A DNA stretch of 64,000 nt from Epiperipatus broadwayi (lineage: Eukaryota; Onychophora; Udeonychophora; Euonychophora; Peripatidae), in the NCBI GenBank assembly GCA_028023455.1, contig JAQFVV010006721.1:1-64000 (forward strand), written 5' to 3'. Below, piece after piece: positions 35,116 through 44,635 of the stretch; the stretch's first letter is position 1, and every line of letters begins with the position of its first letter. The translations under genes were made by a program, and so were the position numbers. The notes below the pieces were generated by a model, which saw nothing but the letters and a program-made list of their open reading frames with translations, was not told where the DNA came from and searched no databases.

Positions 35116-35502
35116 GAGCGCAAAAGAACAATGCCAACATTCAATATTCCTCGAACACGAGAAACAGGCCGGTCATAGTTCGAACTCTTCAACCTCAAAA
35201 TTGTGTGCACTGAAACTAACAACTGCAAAAGGAAGATAAAAGAAGCTATTTTATCATCAATGACAATAACACAATTAATAGACATGACACATGCTTCGCT
35301 ATCTCCAGAAAATGGACAAGCTGATTAATTTACTTATACATTTGCATATATTACCATCTAATAATATCACAGCAACTATTACTATTTTGGCTATGATTAT
35401 GAGGGATAACACCTCACAAGCGCTTAGCCTGGATTAACTCATTTTGATTGTTTGCTATTAACAGCTTCTTTAACCACCGTTTTAAAGCGCTTGTATATAC
35501 TA
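35116..35502 (+). mobile_element. Family E retroposon with 13-bp target duplication
   Basis: The 13-bp caactactaagtt stands at 35103-35115 and 35503-35515. The 387-bp element in between starts with gagcgcaaaagaacaatgcc and carries a possible pol III B box (agttcgaactc near 35178). Body segments are shared with 24338-24478 (right part), 43400-43555 and 47925-48065. No open frame. Likely a SINE of its own family. Confidence 0.65.
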
Positions 35503-35993
35503 CAACTACTAAGTTAATAATTATTATGTTTTAAAATGTGTCATTATTGTCTCTATTCTATTTCAGTATCTGAAGCAGTTGTCACTTCATCAACACTATT
35601 GAACCATCTGTGATTACTATTGATTAAATGCCATCAAAAATTTAAATCACCACACAGGATAACAACATTGGAAATGAGCATGTATTTATGTTAATCAGTA
35701 TATCAATTATCTTTAGTCTTCCAAACAGAAAAATGACAATGATGGAAAATTGTGTAGACATTTTTATGAAGGAGAGAATTATTCACTTAACAGAAAAATG
35801 CATTGTATTCCATTTTTAAAATATAGTTTTGTGCAACTAAGCAATACATAAGATTTGCTATGAAAAGAAATGTATTATTATATGCAAAATGTGAGACAGG
35901 CAGGTATGAAAGATAGTGGAAGAAATCTTTGTTATCTATCTTTACTAATTAATTGTAACAAAAGGCTTTACTTTTATTTTTCTAGAGGAATTA
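35503..35993. other. Unassigned spacer
   Basis: No gene or repeat recognised. Confidence 0.45.
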
Positions 35994-36100
35994 CAAAAAA
36001 ATCAAGTCAGATGTCACGTGACCTAATTTAACAAGCTTGTATTGCAAATGTTATATACAGATTAAATTAGGTCACATGACATCTAATTTGATTTTTTTTT
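35994..36100. repeat. Short inverted repeat (arms ~38 bp)
   Basis: aatcaagtcagatgtcacgt gacctaatttaa at 35999-36031 faces its inverse at 36062-36099. A central aacaagcttgta resembles the outer part of the 42.1-kb hammerhead unit (cttaagcttgtaagttata), so this may be the detached end of the neighbouring 36.2-kb element. Confidence 0.5.
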
Positions 36101-36168
36101 TAATTTGATTTTTTGCTATTAAGACTTTGTTAATTTCATATTGCTAAAGCTATTAATATATGGTGTAT

Positions 36169-36202
36169 CTGAACTTAGTTCAGTCCCATATGGCTATTTA
36201 AG
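36169..36202 (+). promoter_or_regulatory. Promoter-like block of the 36-kb unit
   Basis: ctgaacttagttcag dyad, cccatatgg and ctatttaag at the same spacing as in the foldback copies, although the surrounding sequence has diverged. Conservation of just these words suggests function. Confidence 0.45.
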
Positions 36203-36317
36203 TTAGATAGCTGGATTGGAGACTCATATGAATGTCTGAAAATTTCTGATTTTCTACTTAATAGTTATCCATTAGATAAAGTGCTGGGCTTGTCCTGGTA
36301 TTTTTAATCTAATGCTT

Positions 36318-36380
36318 GAATATCCTAGCATCTCACTGAGGATGTCAGTAGCAGAAACCGGTCTGGGATTGGGGATATTC
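36318..36380 (+). ncRNA. Type I hammerhead ribozyme, complete fold
   Basis: Outer stem I GAAUAUCC (36318-36325) pairs perfectly with GGAUAUUC (36373-36380). After an internal loop, AUCUCA (36330-36335) pairs with UGGGAU (36364-36369; one U.G). Core CUGAGGA (36336-36342; position 7 is free in hammerheads). Stem II UGU-CAGUA-GCA with U-A first pair and one U.G. GAA (36354-36356), stem III AC-CG-GU, cleavage expected after C36363 (GUC). Stem sequences differ from the foldback copies while pairing is kept, which is compensatory change. Confidence 0.8.
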
Positions 36381-36836
36381 TGCAAAGCTTGTTAAGAGCT
36401 TATTTGCGAGCTCTATATAAATCTTTTCTATAGGAAGAATTTTAAGCCAATTCTAGATATTCTTTAATTTATTGGACATTACGATATTGAATCTAATTAT
36501 ACAGAATTGTTCATTAAATTCTTTATGATATATTTAAGCATTATTTTTATAAAACAGACAATTACTTCATTTATATTATTAAGATGATCTCAAATAAAAA
36601 GTTATGACATTAACGGATGTCAATGGGGGATATAGTTAAATGAAATACAATGTGAAGTTACATTTAAACAAGGTTGTTTAAGCCATTTAGAAAAAAAATT
36701 GCTTCAAAAGATTTATTAATAATATTGCTGTTTAATGTTTTCAGTTTCAAATATTAAAAGCTGAAGTAACAACTAATTAAGAAAGTATTTCTTTTTTTTT
36801 AATTAAGAAGTATAATATTAATATCACCTATGTTCT

Positions 36837-36960
36837 TTATAATTTTTTGCAATGCTCTTTACAGCCCACTAGACAGTTTCGATTGCCCCAGTAATCTTCT
36901 TCAGAACTTCTACTTATATGATTGCCACTGTCTAGTGGATTGTTAAAAGCATTATAAAAA
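36837..36960. repeat. Inverted repeat with hammerhead-like half on the minus strand
   Basis: Arms ttataattttttgcaatgct ... cactagacag (36837-36875) and ctgtctagtggattgttaaa ... attataa (36928-36960). The loop, read on the minus strand, contains CUGAAGA, AGAUU-loop-AAUC and GAAAC followed by UGUC, but no stem I can be paired and an extra A precedes stem II. Confidence 0.5.
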
Positions 36961-37231
36961 GTAATAGATGATATAAAGTTAATTAAGAAGTATCAACACA
37001 GTGTTTCCCAGTAAAAAGCTGACTAATATTTTCTTCAAATTTTCTGCAGGGTCATTTGAATCAATGTTTATATTACATCGTTTGGTTATCCATCTTAAAA
37101 ATTTTAAACCACTAGAGAATTTAGATCACAAATTATATCAGCAAGGTGACAGTATGTTTCATACCTCAACCTATTACATTTTATTTTAAATTGGAAAAAA
37201 TTGCTACTAAAACATTTGAAATAATTTAAAC

Positions 37232-38004
37232 CTGTGGTCTTCAACCCCCGGTCCGCGGACCAGTGCCAGGCCACAGAAGTTTTTTATCAGTCAGTGCTAG
37301 ACTGGCAGAAAAGTTTGTAATAACAAAATAATAAGATTTTAAACTTTTAATTAATATAAACAATTTTTATTTATTTCTTCATCGCATTTTTACCCGATTA
37401 AAAAAAAAGAAACAGAACGAAAACAAAATCTAATCAATCACACACAAATTTGTTTGTTTTTCTATTTATCACAGATGTTTATTGGGGGGGGGGGTTAAAT
37501 TTTTCATCATTTTTCTAAAAAAATTCAAAATTTAAAAAAAAAAAGTTTTTTATCATACAAACTCCATATATATATATATAACTTCATTTTGTATATTTAA
37601 CATTAAATACAGGTATTACATTTATCATAATCATTGTCATGTAATTACACTAGCTGTGATATTTCCCAACATTCAGGTGAATAACATTTTATCTTGCATG
37701 TTTTAACCATGAAATGATAAACGTAGAAATGCAAGCACATTAATGAGAATGATTGTTATTGTACTGTTTTCTGTAGCAGTATGACTGCGCAACTCAAGAA
37801 AGAGTGTTCAGCATGTGAGGGTGAGCAACACCATTACAATACACATTAACTAGTGTGTTGTTTTGGTCAGTTATAAAAATTATGCTCATCTAAGGCTAAG
37901 CAGTTTAGATCTTTAAGAAAATTTATCTATAAACTTCTGCCGGTCCACAAAACCTTATCCTTATTTTTGTCAGTCCACAGGTGTGAAAAGATTGAAGACT
38001 ACTG
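37232..38004. mobile_element. Non-autonomous hAT transposon with 8-bp target duplication
   Basis: Ends ctgtggtcttcaa and (inverse) cagtagtcttcaa; subterminal ggtccgcggaccagtgccag and, at the other end, gccggtccacaaaacc are typical of a widespread hAT family. The 8-bp atttaaac is at 37224-37231 and 38005-38012, the size expected for hAT. 773 bp, no transposase frame; a g-run and (AT)n lie inside. Confidence 0.8.
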
Positions 38005-38424
38005 ATTTAAACTATCTATAGCAGTAAAGCTATGAGTCATGTGAATGTTTTCAAGTGGTTGTAAGATTTCATGATGACTGTGTGAGTATTGAAGATAATC
38101 TACAGAATACAAAACACAGTCATATTTCATGCTGCAAGACATGATCCAGTTTGCTAGCATTTTAAAATATTCAGCAAATAATTAAATTGTTACTATTTGT
38201 TGATTCAAAGATGGCACCAGTTTGGAGGAAAAAACAGTCACTTTTTCAGTGATATACACTATGTATGTAAACAGCATAATAAAAATAAATAAAAACTGTT
38301 TATAAAAAGAGGAATAATTAATTAAAGTCTAACATGTTAAATAGAAAGAAGAAAATGATAGGTATTATAAAAGTTCAACAGGAAACTTTAGAGTTTAATT
38401 CTTTTGAGATAATAACTACTGATA

Positions 38425-38940
38425 TCAGTTAAACTTTTATATGCTCTCTTCATATACACCTTAATGCAACTTTTATATATAATTACTCCTTTATTTTCTT
38501 CAAAGTTTCAAGTGTTCTGCAGTCTTCATCAGAGCTCTTTTTAGCTTTCAACTTTCTCTTTTACAATCGAAACTCTTTTTGCAAGATTAAAAAGAGCTCT
38601 GATAAAGACTGCAGAACAGTCAAAACTGTAAAGAAAATAAAGAAATAATTATATATAAAAGTTGCATTAAAGTGTATATGAGGAGAGCATATAAGAGTTT
38701 AATATATATGAATATATGAAGAAAGATGCAAAAAGAGTTATGATTGTAAAAGAGAAAGGTCAAGGTTAAAAAGAGCTCCGATGAAGACTTCAGGACAGTT
38801 GAAACTGTAAGGAAATTAAGAAGTAATTATATATAAAAGTTGCATTAAGGTGTATATGAGGAGAGCATATAAAAGTTTAATATATATGAATATATGAAGA
38901 ATGATGCAAAGAAAGTTAAAAGAGAACATGTAAAAATAAA
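38425..38940. repeat. ~180-bp repeat, one inverted and two tandem direct copies
   Basis: aaaaagagctctgataaaga at 38588 and aaaaagagctccgatgaaga at 38770 start two direct copies (period ~182); the inverse is at 38428-38570. Each copy contains a hammerhead-like half: CUGAUGA-like box, stem gacug-cagaa-caguc, then GAAAC or a mutated form. Cleavage triplets and stem I cannot be paired. Also includes atatataaaagttgcattaa and gtgtatatgaggagagcata. A fragment lies at 21.43 kb. Confidence 0.65.
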
Positions 38941-39232
38941 TTTAGTGAAATCAGATGAAGCATTTGAAATTCAGCCATGATCTAAAGCATTTACATTTTT
39001 CAAAACATAATAAGTAACTTTAAAATCTAATGATTCAGCTGTATTTTTGACAATTTGATGTTGCTTTTTGGAAAAATACTACAATTTGTAAAAATTCTGA
39101 GCAAAACAGCTACACATTTAACTGCATTGGGAAAATTATATTTATTCTAATTCAGTCAGGTTTTCAATTAACTGTGAACAAAAAACATCCAATAATATAC
39201 TGTTAATTTACATTGATCAATAAATGTTATTC

Positions 39233-40165
39233 ATCATCATCATCATCAACCATTATCAATCTACTGCAGGATGAAGGTCTCTCCAAGTTTAATCCATCTT
39301 CTCCTATTTTTAGCTTCCCTTTTCCACATCACCCCTGCACACTTTCTTATTTCATCCATCCATCCATCTCACATGTGGTCTCTTTCTGGGACTTTTAAAT
39401 CTCTTGGAATCCAGTTTAAGATTTCAATTGTCCATCTATTATCATCTTTTCTAGCAATATGTGCAGCCCAACTCCACTTCAATCTTCTAATTTTTTCAAT
39501 GAGGTCAGTAACACCTGTTTGTTCTCTTACCCATACATTGCATTTTTGATCTCTTCTTGTTACTCCCAACATGCATCTCTCCATACTTCTTTGAGTGGTC
39601 TTGAGTCTCTATATTTCTCTTCTATTAAGTGTCCAAGTCTCAGATCCATAAGTAATAACTGGTAAAGCACATTTGCTAAAAACCTTCCTTTTCAAACACA
39701 TAGGCATATTTTCTTTTAGTATCAAGTTATTTCTACCAAAAGCACTCCAACTAAGTTTAATTCTATGATTAATTTCATCCAATATATTTCCATCTGTATT
39801 AATAATCTGACCAAGGTATTTATAATTGTTAACTTCTTCTAACTCATCATAATCAATCTTTATTTTCATATTTTGAGCAAATCGATTAAACATTACTTTA
39901 GTTTTTTTAACATTTATCTTGAGTTCTATTTTCCTACTTTCATCTGATAACTCCTGCAACATTTCCTGCAGCTCTGAAGCATTATTTGCAAAAACAACTA
40001 CATCATCTGCAAAATCTAAATGACTTAAATAATCTCCATTTACTTTCACTCCTTTAGTTTCCCATTTTAATCCACAAAATACTTTTTGCAACACTGCTGT
40101 AAAAAGTTTTGGAGATATAGAGTCACCTTGTCTTACACCTTTCTCAATGTTGCCATTAAGCTGTT
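39233..40165 (-). mobile_element. RTE-type LINE, 5'-truncated
   Basis: Minus-strand 3' part of an RTE-clade retrotransposon, starting within the RT and ending in a short (GAT)n tail (catcatcatcatcatcatca at 39233-39250 on the plus strand), as RTE elements usually do. No 5' part is present. A plus-strand open frame over 39271-39549 is the antisense shadow. Confidence 0.8.
39369..40160 (-). pseudogene. RTE reverse transcriptase C-terminal half
   Basis: From 40160 down the frame reads GVRQGDSISPKLFTAVLQ (RT motif B), LDFADDVVVFANNASELQEM (motif C, intact FADD), LKINVKKTKVMF and YKYLGQIINTDG (thumb), KVFSKCALPVITYGSETW, then an in-frame TAG at 39609-39611, after which the same frame continues MERCMLGVTRRD, RRLKWSWAAHIARKDDNRWT to a stop at 39369. 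Only one nonsense change in about 260 codons, so this is a rather young insertion. The FADD aspartates are intact, but motif A and the endonuclease are missing. Confidence 0.85.
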
Positions 40166-41705
40166 AGAAATGTCAGAAATCAGCTTGATGAAAAAGTAAG
40201 AATTGGACTTATTATTAATATTTAATCTAAAAGAGCATTACCAAATATTGCCATATTTAGTATATAAAACATGTGAGAATCTGAATTATTTGAACACTTT
40301 TTTATAATCTGTTTTTGAAGTAACATTGAAAAATGCCTTGATATTAAGATTTTAATTTTTTTAAACTTACACATTCCTTTGTTACCAACTTTAAAACCAA
40401 TACTGATTTTATAATTGTTTTCCTAATAAATAAGCAATTTATTATTTGCATCTTAAAAACAACTATTATTCTTAAACTGTTTTAGTCTCAAAAAAAGACA
40501 AGACTTCAAACATGCTCACCATTTCAGAAAACGAAAACAACTTCTTGAGACTTCTTAATCGATTTAGATGGATACTTCTGTAACAATTGAATTTCTTGAT
40601 AGATATCTAGATTTCTGGTCATGAATGCTTCTTATTATCTTGATACAATAATGCTATTTATCAATACTTCTATGATCAACTGATAGACTGTCAGAATTTT
40701 GGTGACAAATTTTATTCGTATAGGAAAACAATATATATTCCTCTTGTTGTTGTTTGTATTTTACGAACGTTAGTATATTAATATGAAACAAAAAGTTAAC
40801 AAGCTAAGATATAATAATTGTAAAGGGATTGTGTTTTTGATAAGCATACTGAAGGGCATTATCAATTTATAAGTCAATTCCTGAAAATGTTAGCCACACA
40901 ACAATAATATTTCTTGCTCATCATAGTTTGCTGATATAGATATGCCTCTATCATATGCAAAGCAAGCTCACTGGACATTTTAATTTGTTACAGCTAGTAT
41001 CATTACCCAATACCTATCATGTTGCCATCAGTAATCCAGTTTCATATCTTCTTTCTTTACACTTCTTAACTATTTAATTTAATTATCTCTGATTAAATAA
41101 TGCAATGCACAAATGAAAATTGTACAAAGGCTAAACTTTAAAATTCAACATTTTATTCCATGTAGTACAATAATATAATGCATTAATACACTCCTTCAAA
41201 TAATAAACTATGCCAAAATTGGAGGGCATAACCATTGATAAGACTTTTAAAATGTTATGGATTTTAATGATTTCCATTACTGTCTCTATTTAATAACATA
41301 AACTAAAATATTTTTTTCATCTTCCATACCTGATCAATGTTTTAATGATATGTATAAAAAAAATTATAATCAACTAAAATTCTGTAGTACTAATTCTGAA
41401 AAAAACAAATTCTGCAATACTAGCCAATATTACCTTGAAAAGACAAACATATAATACATTTTCAGAGTAATATATAAATGTCAGTTCATGAACCTATGTT
41501 ATTAATAAAATTTAGTCACGTGACATATATACAAAATTGTCTTGCTTATTATCCTGGCTATTGATAAATAATTAAGTCTGTTTATTGTTAGTTTTTTTAA
41601 TTGTTGGTTAGCAGATGAGTAATTCACTCAATTATTTTTGGCTGACAAACAAATAAAACAGTCTATTAATAGTCCTTGGTTTTATTTATTTCAGCATCAG
41701 TATAT
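40166..41705. other. AT-rich spacer, no gene seen
   Basis: No dispersed repeat or frame recognised. A cacgtg-containing word at 41517 (agtcacgtgacat) resembles the end of the 36.0-kb inverted repeat. Confidence 0.5.
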
Positions 41706-41709
41706 TTTC

Positions 41710-41802
41710 TTCCTTTCATATGTCAAAGCATTGACCGGGAAGCGAACCCAGGCCAGCTGCTTGTAAGGCAGCTATGCTAACCACAAGGCCATCAACGCTA
41801 GG
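41710..41802 (-). mobile_element. tRNA-Val-derived SINE, best-preserved head
   Basis: Minus strand: gttgatggccttgtggttag, then the anticodon stem-loop gctgc-cttacaa-gcagc with TAC in anticodon position (valine), then tgggttcgcttcccggtca as T arm. D-arm A box (ggttagcat) and B box (gggttcgcttc) are both good. The acceptor stem does not close and sequence continues into caatgctttgacatatg, the SINE body/tail, so it is not a tRNA gene. Other copies: 8.5, 34.3 and 35.0 kb. Confidence 0.8.
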
Positions 41803-42064
41803 CATAATTTTGGAGGAAATCCACAATAGTGATTTTAATTTATGGACAAGATAAACTCATTTATTTTAAACAATGATGAGTACCTTTTCTCTTTAAAATA
41901 GGGATGGATCCTTTCGATTTTCTCACTTATAAAGTCACATGCTAGGGAAAGATGAATACCTTTGGATGAGCACTAATTAGCAATGCTCTTTATAGCACCA
42001 CAAATACCTTAGTATTTTGGATCATTGCATAGTTATTTTTTTCATTGGCAAATATACATCTTAC

Positions 42065-42370
42065 TATGTATAGTCAAAATAAAAGTCATGGATCACATGA
42101 CCCTATCTCTTAAGCTTGTAAGTTATAAACAATGAGGATTGCCAATTCCTCTACAAGCTTTATGATAAATGCTTAGCCTGAGCCAGCATTTAAAATATCT
42201 CTGTCAGGAACCCCTTCCCAAACCTCTGACCATGGTTTCGTGCTTTGGCACTCCTCAGAGAGGTGTCAGACTAGGTTCAGACACTAGATCTTAAAATGCC
42301 AACCCAAAGCCAAGCATTTATTTAAAAGTTATCTATTGAGTGAAAATCTTACTATGTATTAACTTCACAT
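42065..42370 (-). mobile_element. Diverged hammerhead-bearing pseudo-LTR fragment
   Basis: On the minus strand: aataaatgcttggctttggg, gttggcattttaagatctag (compare gggttgcatttgaacctaag and gatctaggtg in the foldback), the ribozyme, then tttataacttacaagcttaa and catgtgatccatgac. The block order agrees with the foldback family but the sequence has drifted far. No inverted arm or promoter block was found. Confidence 0.55.
42208..42278 (-). ncRNA. Type I hammerhead ribozyme, complete fold, minus strand
   Basis: Minus strand, 5' to 3': GAACC (42278-42274) pairs with GGUUC (42212-42208); after an internal loop ACCUCU (42264-42259) pairs with AGAGGU (42227-42222); core CUGAGGA (42258-42252); stem II GUGC-CAAA-GCAC (42251-42240), four Watson-Crick pairs with the preferred G-C first pair; GAA (42239-42237); stem III AC-CAUG-GU; cleavage expected after C at 42228 (GUC). 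GUC/GAC can extend stem I further. Textbook layout, the most canonical stem II in the window. Confidence 0.85.
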
Positions 42371-42704
42371 TGGATGGTAGAAAGCTTGGTTCAGTCTGCT
42401 AGCAATGCATGTTGTGTCTCAAATTCTTTTATCACAGCATTTTATAACTACCTGTCAGCGTTTACCAAAAATATTTATTAATTAATATATTAATACTTCC
42501 AGCTAACCACCTTCAAAACTTATCTATTTCAAGTGAACTCTAAATACATATTTATTGATCAACAACAATAAAATTCAGAAACAAAAAGAAGACAAAACTG
42601 ATATTTTCTTTACAAACTTGGATTTGTTTTGAAACAAACCATGATTTGTTATTATATTTAAATAATTTATGATTAATCCACTCATTCAGTATATTGAATG
42701 TTTA

Positions 42705-43020
42705 CTATGGGAAATAGGGGGATTTGAACTTAGGATTTTTAGTCTATATTCATCCTTCATCCCATCTCAAACAACCTATACACATGATCACACATATGTG
42801 AAAAAGACAAATGATCCCCAAAATACATATTTCATACTAAACCAGCATCATAATCTCCCATACAGAAAAATAATCAGCGCTCGTGAGTGCTGGTTCTGCA
42901 CGAAATATGTATAATGGGAATCACTTATCTTTTACACATTGGTGCGGTTATGTATATTGGTTGTTTGAGATGGAGTGAATGACGAATAAAGATTAAAAAT
43001 CCTAAGTTCAGATCCCTCTA
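42705..43020. repeat. Two family A copies head to head
   Basis: A minus-strand head (ggggatttgaacttaggatt ... cacatatgtgaaaaagacaa, 42705-42860) faces a plus-strand copy (gagtgctggttctgcacgaa ... aatcctaagttcagatccct, 42878-43020). Together they form an imperfect inverted repeat. The 61.6-kb copy belongs to the same subfamily (ggttctgcacaacatatgta). Confidence 0.65.
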
Positions 43021-43399
43021 TTGACTTTTATAACTTGATAACATGAATTATTTTTTTAATTTCGTCAACTCTGGATTGTTTCTCTTATAATGAGTAATAT
43101 TTTAGTCTGTTTTATTTTCTTTTATTATAATTATATATTATAGTTAGTAACTTGTGATTTTTTTAAATTAAAAAAAAACACACACACACACACAACATTA
43201 AAAAGAGAGCGCATATCAAAACATTCTGAATTACTACGACGACTTTATTAACCCTCTTTTTACCAAGTTAAAATCATTTTTTTAATCTTGTAACTAGCTA
43301 CAGAAATACTATAATATATAGAAGTAGGGATGGATTGAAGAGAAATGGACAGAAATATAGATATGCAAAGGTAAATGTGTGAACATGTATATAAGCTTG
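43021..43399. other. Spacer with (CA)n run
   Basis: cacacacacacacacac at 43179-43196; otherwise AT-rich and unassigned. Confidence 0.5.
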
Positions 43400-43560
43400 T
43401 TTTATCATCAATGATATCGACTCAATAAATAGAAAAGACATTTGTTTTGCCATTTCTAGAAAATGGATAATATAAGAGATAGTTTTGCATACATTTGCAT
43501 ATAAGAGACTATAATTATGGAGTAACAAAACTCCGAAAGCTCTTAGTTCTGCAGAAATGA
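43400..43560 (+). repeat. Family E diverged copy
   Basis: ttatcatcaatgatatcgac, gacatttgttttgccatttc, tagaaaatggataatat, catttgcatataagagacta, attatggagtaacaaaactc match the middle of 35116-35502 in order. Confidence 0.55.
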
Positions 43561-44136
43561 TGATATTGAAGGCCTACAGAATTTATTACATAAAGAAGTT
43601 TCACCGCAACGCATCAGCGTGTTATTAAATTAAATTTTTTTATATAAATATGCCATTTTAATCATCACTAATATAAAAAAGATGTTAAATATTTTATTAT
43701 ATCTATACAGATCCTGAAGTCCATCCTGAACTCAGTTCTCAATTCGTGATTAGGATGATAATCAAAATATATATTTCCATTTTGTAAAAAGCACATTGAA
43801 GAATTCTAACAGAAATGTTTCCCCCCAATTGTCATCACTTTACAATAAATTTATATAACTTCGGACTAATTGCCATATCATTTAACATCTTTATGACAGA
43901 TTATGAATGATGAAGTACGAATTACATATCATAGGTTCTTAATTCTTTCACCATTAACATACCTACATATTCCCCAGGAATATAAGCTATTTAATTAAAT
44001 ATGCAATGAAAATGGCATAAACCTTAAATAAGAATAGCATGGACACTAAATTTAATTTTAAAGCCAATTACTCAGGGCTTTTATATGTTTATAAATGTAG
44101 ATGATAACAATTAACTTTTAAGCTATCAACAATCTC
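43561..44136. other. AT-rich spacer
   Basis: Nothing recognised. Confidence 0.45.
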
Positions 44137-44635
44137 AACCTGTAGGCAAGGCAATCTTCTTTAACAAAATAGGTGGTACTATCTTTATTTTTGGTCTAAT
44201 ATGTTTATATAGACATTAAAGATTGCAACTTGACTACAGAGAGTGAAAATATTGATACAAAAAAGTTTAAATAAACCTCATAAAACAAGTAAATGTAACC
44301 TGTTCTGAAAGAAGACTAACAAATAATCAATTATAACTTTTAATCTGCACTCCAACAATGTATTTCTTAAATAATATAGCTTATAATGTTCAAGAACAGA
44401 TAGATTTACAAATATAACTTCATTAAAAGCAGTCAACACTTAAACAATATTAATATCAATAATAATCAACAATCTCAATCTGTTGCCAAGGCAACCTCCT
44501 TTTAACAATAAAGATAGAAATCCACCTTTACTGTCAAGGCAACCTCCTTTTAACAATATAGGTGGAAATCCATATGTTTCTATAGACACTAAAGATTGCA
44601 ACTTGTCTGCAGGTTAATGCTGTTAACTTAAGTGT
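44137..44635. repeat. Three partial repeats carrying a gttgcc/ggcaac palindrome
   Basis: caatctcaacctgtaggcaa (44131), caatctcaatctgttgccaa (44466) and ctgtcaaggcaacctccttt (44530) begin related units; two share gttt-rich tails with tatagacattaaagattgca and acttg (44213-44235; 44578-44600). The ctgttgycaaggcaacctcc word is also the terminal motif of the element at 11.78-12.05 kb and occurs at 2.75 kb. gttgccaaggcaac is close to the X-box bound by RFX factors, but its repetition at element ends suggests a transposon terminus. Confidence 0.6.

Larger units (their letters stand above)
36150..36450 (+). mobile_element. Diverged single-arm pseudo-LTR with promoter block and hammerhead
   Basis: Order: dyad ctgaacttagttcag (36169-36183), catatg (36187-36192), ctatttaag (36194-36202), ~115 bases, hammerhead (36318-36380), then agcttgttaagagctt. 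This is the same order as in the 11- and 27-kb foldbacks but with most intervening sequence diverged and without an inverted arm. Looks like an older relative of the foldback family, still with an intact ribozyme fold. Confidence 0.65.

Noticed and set aside
38588-38640. Complete hammerhead ribozyme in the 38-kb tandem repeat
   Set aside because: Core bases are mutated (G8 and G12 in one copy, U4 in the other) and stem I does not pair.
39271-39549. Two overlapping plus-strand open frames
   Set aside because: Antisense to the RTE reverse transcriptase pseudogene.
41710-41802. Functional tRNA-Val gene
   Set aside because: Acceptor stem does not close, sequence continues into a repeated body, and other copies are mutated in the anticodon; a SINE explains it.
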